A DNA stretch of 64,000 nucleotides from Deltaproteobacteria bacterium (GCA_011526105.1 WYAZ01000137.1:1-64000); one strand, 5' to 3'; positions 32,809 to 43,798 are shown, counted from the stretch's first letter. Translations and numbers: made by a program. The notes: a model not told the origin generated them from the sequence alone.

Positions 32809-33647
32809 GTCTCAACCTCGGAGGAGACCGGGAAGCGGCCGTCGTACGAGAAATACCGGTCCCCCGCGTCCAGCGCCACCACCAAAGCGTCGGGGACCTC
32901 CCCGGTCCGGAGCGCCTGCTCTGCCGCATGAATCGCCGCACAAGTGGCGTATCCGAGCAGCAAACCGTCCTGCGTCGCGAGTCGCCGGCGAACGGCCAAC
33001 GCCTCCGCATCGGTCACGATCGCGTCGTGGGTGTGCTCCGCCGCCGCAAAGGCGCCATCTTGGGCCCCGTGGATGGCCGAGGAGACGAGTCGAGTCGAAA
33101 AACCGGGGCCGAGCGCCACCGCCAAGTCCGACAGACCCGAGGGCAGAAAGACCGTCGGGCGTCGGCCGGGTCGACCGGCGTGCTCAGCCTCGAGCTCCGC
33201 GACCAAGGTCGCCGTCCAGACCAAACGCGCCAGACGGGGTCGCCCGGCGGCGTGGAGGAGATGACCCGAACCCGCAGCCGCGAGGGCCTCCGCGTGCGCC
33301 GTGGCATCGAGCAGGCTCGGGCTCGAGACCTCCATCGCTTTGACCCGATGCTGTTTCAGAAGCAGGCGATGCTCCTCCAGGGTTCCTGCGGGGTAGAAGA
33401 GCTCGACGGGGCGGCCGGCACGGCGTGAAGCCGCGGCGAACGAGAGACAAGCGCTCCCACACCCCGCCACGAGGAAGGGCTCGGGGCCGCTCGCCTGCTC
33501 GATGAGCGGCCCCGCGATCCGATCGTAGACAGAGCCGCTGGGCAAGAGGTGCTCGAGCTTGATGGAGAGCGCCGGCCGGTCGGCGCGAGCCGGGCGTCGA
33601 ATGCACGGGGTCCCCGCCCCCACCCCGAAGTCGAACAAGAGGCTCAC
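32805..33647 (-). CDS. Cysteine-synthase-like protein lacking the PLP lysine
   Basis: 280 residues from GTG 33647. It resembles the neighbouring CysM: KLEHLLPSGSVYDRI corresponds to KLELANPGGSVKDRP, with Tyr 41 in place of the Schiff-base Lys, and AGCGSACLSFAAA replaces the TSGNTG loop. Later segments (VWTATLVAELEAE, ALVVALDAGDRYFSYDGR) track the rest of the fold. Without the lysine it cannot form the usual internal aldimine, so it may be a regulatory or chaperone partner of CysM. It overlaps both neighbours by 4 bp, the tightest coupling in the operon. Confidence 0.78.
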   Translation of the reverse strand: MSLLFDFGVGAGTPCIRRPARADRPALSIKLEHLLPSGSVYDRIAGPLIEQASGPEPFLVAGCGSACLSFAAASRRAGRPVELFYPAGTLEEHRLLLKQHRVKAMEVSSPSLLDATAHAEALAAAGSGHLLHAAGRPRLARLVWTATLVAELEAEHAGRPGRRPTVFLPSGLSDLAVALGPGFSTRLVSSAIHGAQDGAFAAAEHTHDAIVTDAEALAVRRRLATQDGLLLGYATCAAIHAAEQALRTGEVPDALVVALDAGDRYFSYDGRFPVSSEVET

Positions 33648-36600
33648 TCCCCGAGATCGTTGATGCGGCGGAGTCGTTCGGCCTTCTCGGCGACGTCCCG
33701 CTGGAGGAGCTCGAGCTTGCGCTGGTTCTCCGCGACCTGGGTCTCCATCTCCGCCGCCTTCAGCTCGAGCTGGACCTGGCTCTCCTCAGCCCGCTGAAGC
33801 ATGCCTCGGAGGCGTTCGATCTCTGCATGTTGCGCGGCCTTCTGGGCGACGTAGCGGGCGATCTCTTGTTCGCGCTCCCGCAGTTGGGCGCTCAGGACGT
33901 CAGCGTCACCTTGTCGGGCCAGCTTCGCTTTGAGGACCTCGAGGTGTTCGCTGAGCGCGGCGTTCTCGCGCTCCTTCTGCTCGAGCGCGCTCTCTTTGGC
34001 GGACAGGTCCACGAGGCGTCGGCCGGTCTCCGCTCGAGCCTGGTCGAGCTCAGACGCGGTTCGAATCGCGGCCGATCGCAGACGCTCTGCTTCGGCCTGG
34101 CGCTGCATGAGCGCTTGCTCGAGCGCCTCGACGGACCGCCCGCCCGTATCCCCGCCCGCGTCCGTGGGCGCTGCGGCCACCGGCGCAGCGGCCGGCTCGG
34201 AACGCGGGCGGCGCTGTGCTTCGCTCAGCGCCGTCTCCAGCTCGGCGATTCGGCGCACCGACTCCACCACGGACTGACTCGTATCCGTGGCTCGGTGCTC
34301 GGCCTTCTTGGCTCGAGCGTCGGCCCGCGACAAATCCTCTTCGAGGCCTTTGACCTTCAGCTCGAGCTCACGCGCGCGGACTTCGATCTCGGAGAGCCGC
34401 GTCTTGGTGTCCCGGACCTCCTGAACTCGCTTGTCGAGCTCGGCGCGGAACCCCTCGGCCTCGACCTTGGATCCGCGAGCCGCCTCTTCCGCCTGACGGG
34501 CCGCAGCCTCGAGCCCACTGCTGGCCTTCTCGGCCCGGTCGGCACGCTCCTCCGCCCGAATGGCTTTGGCTTCGAGCTCCGTGACCTTGGATTCAGCGCT
34601 CACCGCTCGGCTCTCGAGACGTTCGAGCTTGGCCTCGGCCTCGCCCGCTCGGTCTTCCGCGAGGCGACGCTGCCCTTCGGCCAGGGCGAGCTGCGCCATC
34701 GCGTCCTCGGAGCTCGGCCCCCGCGCCTCGAGCTGCGCCCTGAGCGCGGCGTGCTCGGTCTCGGCGGCGGCGAGGCTGGCGTCTGCGCGCTGTCGCTCGG
34801 CCTCGAGCGTGCTGCGGACCCGCCCGAGCTCCGACTCGAGCTCGAACGCCCCTTGGGACACGACCGCGAGCCGGCGTTCGAAGTCGGCGCCGCGACTAGC
34901 TAGACGCAGCTCGAGCTCCGAGACCCGCGAAAAGAGCGAAGCCTCGAGGCTCTCGCGCAGCTTTGCCGCCACGTAGGCCGCGTCGTGCGCGGACGCGCGC
35001 CCGAGCTGAAGGCGTTCGATCTGTAGACCCGACTTCGCGAGCTGCGCTTCCAGGGTGCGAATGTGCTCCGCGTCGAGCGCGCGCTGCTCACGCGCCTCGA
35101 CGAGCGCCGCCTCGAGCTGCCTCGCCCGGCCCGACACCTCGGCCTCTCGCTCCCGAAGCGAAGCCAGCACCACCTCCGAGACGAGCATCTCATCGTCGCG
35201 CGCCCGACGCTCGAGCGCGAGCCGGCGCCGACCCTCCTCGGCCTGGTTCAGAGCCAGTTCGAGTCGTTCGTTCTCGTCCGACAGCGCCAAGGAACGTGCC
35301 TCGGCCTCAAAGTCCGATGGCGCGGCTGCGGCGAGCTTCGCCTTCTGCAGCGCACCTTCGAGGGCACGGATGTGCCGCGCCGCGAGCTCGGCCCACGCCC
35401 TGAAGACCTCGATGGCCTCTTCTTTCTTGGCGAGGCGCCCGACGCTCTCTTCGACGAAGCGGATGACCTCGCCGGCCGATCGACGTTCTTGCTCCATCTC
35501 GGCGAGCTTCTTCGAGAGCGCCACCGACCCCGATTGGGCCTCCGCCCGAGCCGCCTCGAGCCCGGCGCGCAGCGCCTCCTCCTCGCGCGTCTTCGCCTGC
35601 AGCTCCTCTTCGAGCGCCGCGATGCGCGTCGTCAGCTCGGCCGCCTCGTGCAGCCCGCGTTTGGATTGCTCCGCCGCGGCCACCCGCCGGTCGGATTCGA
35701 CGGCGAGCTTCGCGAGGCGATCTTTGAGCACCGCGGCCTGCGCCACCGAGCGGACTCGCTGGGCATCCGTCTCCGACAGACGCGCGGACAAGGTGATGAG
35801 CTCGGCTTCCGCCCTCGCCTTCTGGGCCAGCGCCTCGCCCAGGGCCTGCTCTGCGGCGTGCGCGGCCTCGGCGAGGCTCTCCATACGCGCCCGATGGCCC
35901 TCGATCTCGAGCTTGACCTGACGAGACTCCATGGCCGCTTCGCGGAGGGCCTCGTGCAAGGCCTCGCGCTCTCGGCCGTTGGAAGCCGTCTTGTCGGCCT
36001 CGGTCCGAGCCGCGGTCTGCACCTCCGCGAGGCGCTGATCGAGCCCCTGAACGCGCTGCTTCGCTTGTTCCGCCCGGTCTTCGGCCGCGATCGCCCGCGC
36101 CTTGGCCTCTTCGAGCTGAGCCAGGAGCTGGCCCCGCTCCTCTTTTGAATCCGCGAGTTCGGCGCGGAGCAGGGCGTGCGACTCCAGGCTCTCATCCCGC
36201 TCCGCGATGGCCCGCCGGAGGGCCTCGGTGAGGGTGTCGCGCGCCCGGCCGAGCTCGATGGCCTCCTGCTCCACCCCGAGGGAGCGCCGAGCCACCTTTC
36301 GAGCCTCGTCGCGCTCATCGAGCAACAGCTCCGAGGTGGCCGCGAGGGTGTCGCGATCGTTTCGAAGCTCCTGGACTCGGCGCCGGAGCGCGTCCACGTC
36401 CTGGCTCGCCTGTGCGGCGGCGAGCTCGACCATGGTCTTCTGAGCCGACAGCGACGCGGTCTGCTCTCTCAGCTCCTCGATGAAGCGGGCCTGATCCGTC
36501 AGCTGACGCTCGAGCAGGGCGTTTTCCTGCGCGAGCCGCCGGGCCTCGTCGCGCAAGCCGTCGGTTTCACGCGCCTGCTGGCGGGCACTCTCGAGCTCAC

Positions 36601-38077
36601 CCTTCGCCCGTCGAGAGAACCGCTCGACCTCACCCTCGGCGCGATCTGCTCTCGCGCGGGCCTCGTGCAGGTCCACCTCGAGCGCCGAGACGCGCTCCTT
36701 GAGGAGCTCGCGGTCTTCGTCGCTCTGTCCCAGAGCCTGAGTCAGCGCGCCCAGGCGTGCGGTCAGGTCCATGAGCTCGGCGGCGCGCTCGAGGGCGGCG
36801 CCTTCGAGCCGGGACTTCAGGTAGCTGATGCGAGCCTCGGCATCGCGATAGTCCGAGCCGACGTGGTGCTGCAGGCGGGCTTGGTCCTCGAGCGTACGCT
36901 CGAGCTCGTGGATGCGCTGCTCTTGCTCCCCCGCAGTCTGCTCGAGGCGCTGGATCACGCGCCGAGCCGCGGCCAGGTCCTGACCCCCGCTCGGTGTCGC
37001 GAGCCGGGTGCGAAGCCGTGAGACCTCGGTCTCGAGGCTCGCCACGTCCGCATCTCGAACCTGCAGTTTGTCGGCCAAAACCTCGATTTCAGCGAGCTTT
37101 TTCTGGAGCTCCTCCTCGGTCGCCTCGAGCGCGGCCCGGGCCGCCTCGACCTCGACCGCCGGCGGCGGAGCCTTCTCGATGATGGTCTCGGCCACCGCGG
37201 GGGGGAAGCTGCTCCTCACCTGCCGAAGCTTCTCGCGCTCTTCGTCCAGCTCGTGCACGCGCGTCTCGATCGCGGCTCGGAGAGGCTTCAGGCGCAGGCT
37301 GATGTCCTTGAGCGAGCGGTCCTTTCGTTCGAGCTCCCCTTTGAGCTGGCGAAGCTCCACACGCAAGAACTCCACCTCGCGCCGCCGATCGGTCTCCTGC
37401 CCGCCCGTCAGCGCCACAAACTCGGCGAGCGGAAGCTCGACCAAGGTCCGCTCGTCCGGGGGTGGATCGAGGCTCCCCGCGAGAAGCACCAGGTGGCTGG
37501 CCTCACTCGGCGGTCCGGCGAGCGAGGCGTCCAGGCTGACGCTCGCGGTGTCCGGGTCCGCGCCGTCATCGACGAGCGTGACCCCAAAGAAAGGAACCTG
37601 ACGAAAGAACCGCAGCTCCTCGAATCGACTCCTCAACTCATGCGCGAGTTGTTCAATCCCGGGGTGTCCAGCGGGCAGCGCGAACAGCGCCGCGCCGTCA
37701 TCGCCCAAGATCCGACGCAGGTCATCGAGGAAGCGAGGATTGGCGGTGCGTGCCCGGCCGAGATCCGAGACGATGGCAAGATCGAAGGAGCCGTCCTCGA
37801 AGTCGACGCGACCGGTCTCCATCGAGACCAGCTCGATGCGTCGGCCTCGCAAGCTCGCGACGGAGAAACGCTCGGGTCTCGTGGTGGTCGCGGCGACCCG
37901 GGCGGCCCCGGCGTCGGAGAGGCGGAGCAGACCACCGATCTCGACCGCATCGACCTCGAGAACTCGGCGACCTCGCACGGACTCCTCGAGCATCGCGATG
38001 CGAGGGAGAAGTTCGGAGAGCTGCGCTCTGGGACCCGGCGGTGAGCCCGGCAGAGCCTCGTGATAAGTGGAAGACAT
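33644..38077 (-). CDS. Giant coiled-coil protein with degenerate methyltransferase-like head
   Basis: 1477 residues from ATG 38077 (TTG 38098 also in frame). Residues about 15-150 resemble a class I methyltransferase (FEDGSFDLAIVSD, FLDDLRRILGDDGAALFALP), but the SAM motif reads VLEVDAVEIGG instead of the Gly-rich loop. Residues about 210-1470 are almost wholly coiled coil: Ala/Glu/Arg/Leu heptads with rare breaks, such as an Ala/Pro-rich linker near residue 1300. No ATPase motifs, so not an SMC protein. Myxobacterial polarity and motility proteins share such architecture, but nothing assigns this one. It leads the operon and its stop overlaps the pseudo-CysM start (GTGA). Confidence 0.82.
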   Translation of the reverse strand: MSSTYHEALPGSPPGPRAQLSELLPRIAMLEESVRGRRVLEVDAVEIGGLLRLSDAGAARVAATTTRPERFSVASLRGRRIELVSMETGRVDFEDGSFDLAIVSDLGRARTANPRFLDDLRRILGDDGAALFALPAGHPGIEQLAHELRSRFEELRFFRQVPFFGVTLVDDGADPDTASVSLDASLAGPPSEASHLVLLAGSLDPPPDERTLVELPLAEFVALTGGQETDRRREVEFLRVELRQLKGELERKDRSLKDISLRLKPLRAAIETRVHELDEEREKLRQVRSSFPPAVAETIIEKAPPPAVEVEAARAALEATEEELQKKLAEIEVLADKLQVRDADVASLETEVSRLRTRLATPSGGQDLAAARRVIQRLEQTAGEQEQRIHELERTLEDQARLQHHVGSDYRDAEARISYLKSRLEGAALERAAELMDLTARLGALTQALGQSDEDRELLKERVSALEVDLHEARARADRAEGEVERFSRRAKGELESARQQARETDGLRDEARRLAQENALLERQLTDQARFIEELREQTASLSAQKTMVELAAAQASQDVDALRRRVQELRNDRDTLAATSELLLDERDEARKVARRSLGVEQEAIELGRARDTLTEALRRAIAERDESLESHALLRAELADSKEERGQLLAQLEEAKARAIAAEDRAEQAKQRVQGLDQRLAEVQTAARTEADKTASNGREREALHEALREAAMESRQVKLEIEGHRARMESLAEAAHAAEQALGEALAQKARAEAELITLSARLSETDAQRVRSVAQAAVLKDRLAKLAVESDRRVAAAEQSKRGLHEAAELTTRIAALEEELQAKTREEEALRAGLEAARAEAQSGSVALSKKLAEMEQERRSAGEVIRFVEESVGRLAKKEEAIEVFRAWAELAARHIRALEGALQKAKLAAAAPSDFEAEARSLALSDENERLELALNQAEEGRRRLALERRARDDEMLVSEVVLASLREREAEVSGRARQLEAALVEAREQRALDAEHIRTLEAQLAKSGLQIERLQLGRASAHDAAYVAAKLRESLEASLFSRVSELELRLASRGADFERRLAVVSQGAFELESELGRVRSTLEAERQRADASLAAAETEHAALRAQLEARGPSSEDAMAQLALAEGQRRLAEDRAGEAEAKLERLESRAVSAESKVTELEAKAIRAEERADRAEKASSGLEAAARQAEEAARGSKVEAEGFRAELDKRVQEVRDTKTRLSEIEVRARELELKVKGLEEDLSRADARAKKAEHRATDTSQSVVESVRRIAELETALSEAQRRPRSEPAAAPVAAAPTDAGGDTGGRSVEALEQALMQRQAEAERLRSAAIRTASELDQARAETGRRLVDLSAKESALEQKERENAALSEHLEVLKAKLARQGDADVLSAQLREREQEIARYVAQKAAQHAEIERLRGMLQRAEESQVQLELKAAEMETQVAENQRKLELLQRDVAEKAERLRRINDLGE

Positions 38078-38165
38078 CGCAGCCGGGAGAGGACCCAAAG
38101 GCCCGCGCTCCGCGCCTCACCTAACCTGGGATCGGGGTTGCCGTCGAGAGCGCCGCGCCCGCCCG

Positions 38166-39451
38166 CTAGCGGGTCGTCTCACCGCCCAAGCCAAGCCGGG
38201 CCTGGTGACGGGCTCTGAGCCGGGTCTGGCGGTTCTCCGTAGGCTGGAAGACCCCCCGAATCATGACCCGTTCGGCGTGGCTCTGGGGCTCGAAGGGGTC
38301 CCCGGTCCAGACCACGAGATCGGCCCGAAGCCCCCCCTGGAGGGCGCCCAAAGTGCGGCTCAGGCCCAAGACCCGAGCGGGCGCCAAGGTGGCGGCGGCC
38401 AGGGCGGCCTCATGGTTGAGGCCGGCCCGCACCGCGTTTCCGAGCACGAAGCGCAGACCGCCCGCGTTGTGGCTGGAGAAGGTGGAGATCAGCACCGTCA
38501 CCCCCGCACCGGCCAGCCTCGCCGCGGCGTCCTGGCGGGCCAGCCGGCCCTCGAACTTGGCGGGCAGGTTGTCGAGCGGATGGAGGATCACGGAAACCTT
38601 GGCCTTGGCGAGCTGGGGTGCCACGAGCCAAGCCTCCTCGCCCCCGACCACAACCACCTCGATCCGCTCCCGCTCGGCGAGCGCCAGGACCGCGAGGATG
38701 TCCGCCGCGCGGGAGACCGACACGAACAGCGGCAGCTTGCGCTCCGTGACCGGGACCATGGCTTCGAGCTCGAGGCGATGCACGCTCAGCCGCCGAAGGT
38801 TGTTGCGCTCGAAGGCGGCCCTGTTCTTCGCGAACTGACGGGTGTCATCGAGAAGCTCGGTGAGGCGGCCGAGGGCCGCGGCCCTCGAGCCCCCCACGGA
38901 CTTCGCGCCCGAGCTTCCGAGGTTCGCGTGGACCGCGATCGGCCCGGTCACGAACGAGCGCTCGTCAACCCCCGAGGTGGGCTCGGCGAGCTCGATGAAC
39001 GCGGAGCGGCCGGCGACGAGGCCCCCGGTGGGCACCGAGAGCGCGCCGGTCACACCTTGTCTTCGGGCCACGCCGATCAGGGTGGAGCGGAGATCCAGGA
39101 CCTCGCCCAGATACAGGGCCGCGCGTACCGGCGCCTGGGTCTCGAGCTCGGAGTCGACCGTGGAGGCCTCGAGCTCGATCTCGATCGCCCCGAGCTGGGT
39201 GATCGCGTCGATGAGGCCCGGAGTCACCACCTTCCCGCTGGCATCGATGATGGTCGCGCCGGGCGGCAGCGGCTTGGCGGGGCCCACGTACCGGATCTGT
39301 TCGCCCTCGACGATCACGAGGCCGTTTGGGATAGGCGGCGAGGACACTGGGTGAACATGCCCGCCGACGATGGCGGTCAGTGGCGCCGCGAGCGCCGTCG
39401 GCGCCCCGACGACCAGACACGCGGGCAGCGCGAGCGCGCGGATGAAGCGGT

Positions 39452-39455
<4 letters not shown>
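38166..39455 (-). CDS. Amidohydrolase-like exported protein lacking metal-binding motif
   Basis: 429 residues from GTG 39455 with a Sec signal (ALALPACLVVGAPTALAA). The amidohydrolase fold is recognisable: AIVGGHVHPVSS, GKVVTPGLID, TLAPARVLGL and LRADLVVWTGDPFE. Where the catalytic members have PGLIDxHxH, this one has PGLIDAITQLG, and the late Asp ligand region reads VLISTFSSHN. Hydrolysis is therefore unlikely. It overlaps the stop of the intact paralogue upstream (GTGA), so the two are probably made together and may form a heteromer. Confidence 0.85.
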
Positions 39456-40900
<1,445 letters not shown>

Positions 40901-41057
40901 TCGGCCCCTATGCCTGATCGGGAGGGCTCCAGCAACGATGCGTTGCCGCGCCACGGTCGAGCTCGAGACGGGCGGATGCTTCGGCCGTCGGGGGTGGATG
41001 GGGCGAGGGCGAGGACCAGCGGAAGCCGGGCCGTGCGCTGAGTCTGTCCCGACTCGC

Positions 41058-42185
41058 TCAGGGCGTGGGCTTGCTTGCGAGCTCCGGCACGAAGACCTCG
41101 ATCGCAGTCGCCTCGCGGAGCTTCACCCGCTCTTTTTCGACCTCCTTGTGGAGGAAGCCTCGAACGAAGGTCTGGAAGATCTGCTCTTCCACGTCTTCGT
41201 ACTTCTTGACCCGCGCCTCGCGCCGTTTTCCGACCTTGTAGATGTAGAAGCCGCCCGGATCCTCGTACAAGGGAAGGATGGTGTTGGGCTTGGCGGCGAA
41301 GATCTGCTCCTCGAGCGCGGGGGCAAAGGTGCCGCGCCCGACAAAACCGAGATACCCGCCGGTGGTCGCGTTGCCGCCTTCGGAGTAGTGCTTCGCGAGG
41401 CTCTCGAAGTCACCCGGCTTCTTGCGGGCCTTCTTCTCGACGTCCATGGCCCGAAGCCGAGCGGAGTCTCGATCCTGCTGCGTCATCCCCGCCGGGGCCT
41501 TCAAGTGAATCCTCCAGGCCTCGACGCCGGCGTGCTCCATGTAGTCCGCCTGGTGGCTGTCGTAGTAGCCACGGAGGGCGGTGGCGGTCTTCGTGCGAAG
41601 CCGCTCGAGCAGCTTGGTGGTGACCCCTTCCGCCGTCACCATGAACTTCGCGTCCTTCAGACGCTGCTCCCGGGAGTTCCCGGCGCGTAGCAAGAGGGCC
41701 TTGAACGCGGGCTCGGCCTCCATGCGCTCCTCGAGATCTTTCACCCACACATCGATGGCCTTCTTGTCTTCTTTCACGCCGAGGTTCTTCGCCATCAACA
41801 TCGTGAACTCGTACTCGATGAGCTGATCGATCGCCCCCTTGAGCACCTCGGACCGCGTGGTCCCTTCTGGGATGCCCGTCGCGCTCAACTGAAGCTGCAT
41901 CTGCCGAAGTTTGTTCTCGAGCACCTCGCGCCCGACCTCCACCTCGCCCACCTTCAGCACCACCGGAGGTGTCTTGGGCATCTTGAAGAGATCATCGAGC
42001 GAGACGGGGGTGGTAGAAGTTGTGTGGTCCCCCGGCACCGAGCCGGGCTGACTCGCGGGCCCGCTGGACGGTGAATCCGGGGGCGCCTTCGCCCCCCCGC
42101 CCGTCTTTTCCGTTGCGGGACAGGCCCAAAGCGAAAGACTGGCCACGAGGCAGAGGGCGGCACGAACAATCGACATGGGCCGCAT
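41058..42185 (-). CDS. PpiC/SurA-like peptidyl-prolyl isomerase lipoprotein
   Basis: About 375 residues from ATG 42185 (ATG 42176 also possible). Lipobox LSLWAC is followed by an Ala/Pro/Ser-rich linker. The N-domain (LKVGEVEVGREVLENKLRQMQ to EYEFTMLMAKNLGV) is SurA/trigger-like; the C-domain is parvulin (AWRIHLKAPAG, LAKHYSEGGNATTGGYLGFVGRG, GFYIYKVGKRREA). It likely assists folding of outer-membrane or periplasmic proteins. It is divergent from tRNA-Arg. Confidence 0.87.
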   Translation of the reverse strand: MRPMSIVRAALCLVASLSLWACPATEKTGGGAKAPPDSPSSGPASQPGSVPGDHTTSTTPVSLDDLFKMPKTPPVVLKVGEVEVGREVLENKLRQMQLQLSATGIPEGTTRSEVLKGAIDQLIEYEFTMLMAKNLGVKEDKKAIDVWVKDLEERMEAEPAFKALLLRAGNSREQRLKDAKFMVTAEGVTTKLLERLRTKTATALRGYYDSHQADYMEHAGVEAWRIHLKAPAGMTQQDRDSARLRAMDVEKKARKKPGDFESLAKHYSEGGNATTGGYLGFVGRGTFAPALEEQIFAAKPNTILPLYEDPGGFYIYKVGKRREARVKKYEDVEEQIFQTFVRGFLHKEVEKERVKLREATAIEVFVPELASKPTP

Positions 42186-42234
42186 GAGAACACCGGGGCC
42201 GCCGGCAAGCAACTCGGCCGCCACCAGAAGGCGC

Positions 42235-42263
42235 TTGCATTCTCCTTTGCGGGGCTGTTAACC
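42235..42263 (+). promoter_or_regulatory. Candidate sigma-70 promoter of tRNA-Arg
   Basis: TTGCAT (42235-42240), 17-bp spacer, TTAACC (42258-42263); transcription would begin about 8 bp before the tRNA at 42278. The position is right; the -10 box is a moderate match. Confidence 0.4.
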
Positions 42264-42277
42264 ACCGAGGCGTTCGA

Positions 42278-42351
42278 GCGGGTTTAGCTCAGCTGGATAG
42301 AGCGTCGGTCTCCGAAGCCGAAGGTCAGAAGTTCGAATCTTCTAACCCGCG
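42278..42351 (+). tRNA. tRNA-Arg (anticodon CCG)
   Basis: A complete cloverleaf of 74 nt: acceptor GCGGGTT/AACCCGC, D-stem GCTC/GAGC, anticodon stem TCGGT/GCCGA with loop CTCCGAA (anticodon CCG, reads CGG), T-arm AGAAG-TTCGAAT-CTTCT, discriminator G. CCA is not encoded. Confidence 0.97.
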
Positions 42352-42401
42352 ATCACCCCTGCCCCAGACGCGAGCCCGCGACTCGATGCCGCGCCTCGAG
42401 T

Positions 42402-43796
42402 TCAGTTCAAAGACCAGCTCACTCCGGCCGACAGACCGTTGACGAAGTCCGAGAGCGTCGCTTCGGTGATGGTCTCATCGAGCGCGCTCGCTCCGGTGAA
42501 GCCGCCGGAGCGAAAACGAAGATCGTATCGCAAGACGAGCTCGAAGCTCTCGCTCAGGGGCAGGTAGCCCGCGAGGGTGGCCAGCGCTCCGACGCTGAAA
42601 CCGGGCGCGCCCAGGTGGAACGGATAGCTGTCCGAGGCGCCGCCCAGGAACGCCGCCCGAGCTTCGAGCCCGATGTCGTCAGCGAAGCGATGAAAGAGCC
42701 CCAAACCAGCGGTGACGAGATGGCTCTGGGTGGAGAAGAACTGGCCGACTTCGGCCCCCGGCAGCGCTGTGTCGAGCCCGTAGTCCAGGAACATGTAGCC
42801 GAGTTCGGGGGCGATGCGTGTTCGCGCCCCGACCGAGAGCGGGAGCTCCAGAGCAGCGCTGATCTCGTGCGACATGCCGCCGATGCTGCCGGCTTGGCCC
42901 TCGGCCTCGAGCCCGGTCAAGAAGCCGAGCCCGTAGCCCACCCGCCCCGAGATCGGCAGCACACCCTCGAGGCGCGCCTCGACTCGAGCCGCCCCGCCCA
43001 TCGCGGTGATGTCGTAGCGCCGGATGGCGTCGGCCCCGTTGCTGCTAAGGGAGTGAGACGGCACCGCCGCGCCCGCGAAGCCGGCGATGGTCAGGCGGAG
43101 CCCATCGACCCGGGTGCTCATGCGGCTCTGGAGGGCCTGCTGGTCGGGACTCGCGTCGATGTTGTCCCGCACCGGGACTTCGGGATCCGCTCGCTGATCA
43201 CCCATGACCCGGTCCACCCCGCTGTCCGTCCGCGGCAAGAGCTCGAGCACCGCGCCCGGCGACTCGAGGTGCTCCACCCGCACCCAGCCCACCTGGCTGC
43301 GCTCGTCGCGAGCCTCCACGAAGGTCTCGTCCAAGGTGACCGAGAGCGCTACGAGCTTCGATCCCAGCGGCAGCGTCTTCATCGCCGCCCCGTCCGCGCC
43401 GGGCTCACCGAGCAGCGGCGTCGCTTGCTTCGTGACCACTACCCCTCGGCTCTGGCCGGAGCCCACCGGCGCCGCCGTGGTGTCCCCCATCGCGGCGACC
43501 TTCTCCTGGGAGTCTGAGGAGAGACGGTCGACCGGCACCCAGCCAAAGACCTCATCCAGCTTCACCAGCACCCAGGTCTTGTCGAGTGAGGCCTCGCCCA
43601 GCCGGAGACACCGCGCCTTCTCGAGAAAACTGGCGACGGGATAGTTGAGGCCCGGTCCGCGCCGGACCGGCGTCTTGCTCTCGACGTAGACCTCAGCCGA
43701 CTTGCACTTGGGCGCCGCCTGGACCGAGACCCCGAGGCCCAAACCGAGGGCACACGCGAACACCGCCGCAGAGCTACGGAGGGATGAACGCATCAT
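42402..43796 (-). CDS. Outer-membrane beta-barrel-like protein with N-terminal SH3 domains
   Basis: 464 residues from ATG 43796, 2 bp after the stop of the upstream lipoprotein gene, with GGGGC about 8 nt upstream. Signal peptide FACALGLGLGVSVQAA. Two bacterial SH3-type modules follow (VYVESKTPVRRGPGLNYPV and VVVTKQATPLLGEPG). The C-terminal 250 residues alternate short strands with turns (YDITAMGGAARVEARL, FELVLRYDLRFRSGGF) and finish with SAGVSWSLN, typical of an outer-membrane barrel. SH3 modules often bind peptidoglycan, so a wall-linked barrel is plausible. Confidence 0.75.
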   Translation of the reverse strand: MMRSSLRSSAAVFACALGLGLGVSVQAAPKCKSAEVYVESKTPVRRGPGLNYPVASFLEKARCLRLGEASLDKTWVLVKLDEVFGWVPVDRLSSDSQEKVAAMGDTTAAPVGSGQSRGVVVTKQATPLLGEPGADGAAMKTLPLGSKLVALSVTLDETFVEARDERSQVGWVRVEHLESPGAVLELLPRTDSGVDRVMGDQRADPEVPVRDNIDASPDQQALQSRMSTRVDGLRLTIAGFAGAAVPSHSLSSNGADAIRRYDITAMGGAARVEARLEGVLPISGRVGYGLGFLTGLEAEGQAGSIGGMSHEISAALELPLSVGARTRIAPELGYMFLDYGLDTALPGAEVGQFFSTQSHLVTAGLGLFHRFADDIGLEARAAFLGGASDSYPFHLGAPGFSVGALATLAGYLPLSESFELVLRYDLRFRSGGFTGASALDETITEATLSDFVNGLSAGVSWSLN

Positions 43797-43798
43797 GG

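Noticed and set aside
40901-41057. Possible terminator hairpin in the gap between the amidohydrolase and parvulin genes
   Set aside because: The CTGAG/CTCAG pairing is imperfect and no T-tract follows.
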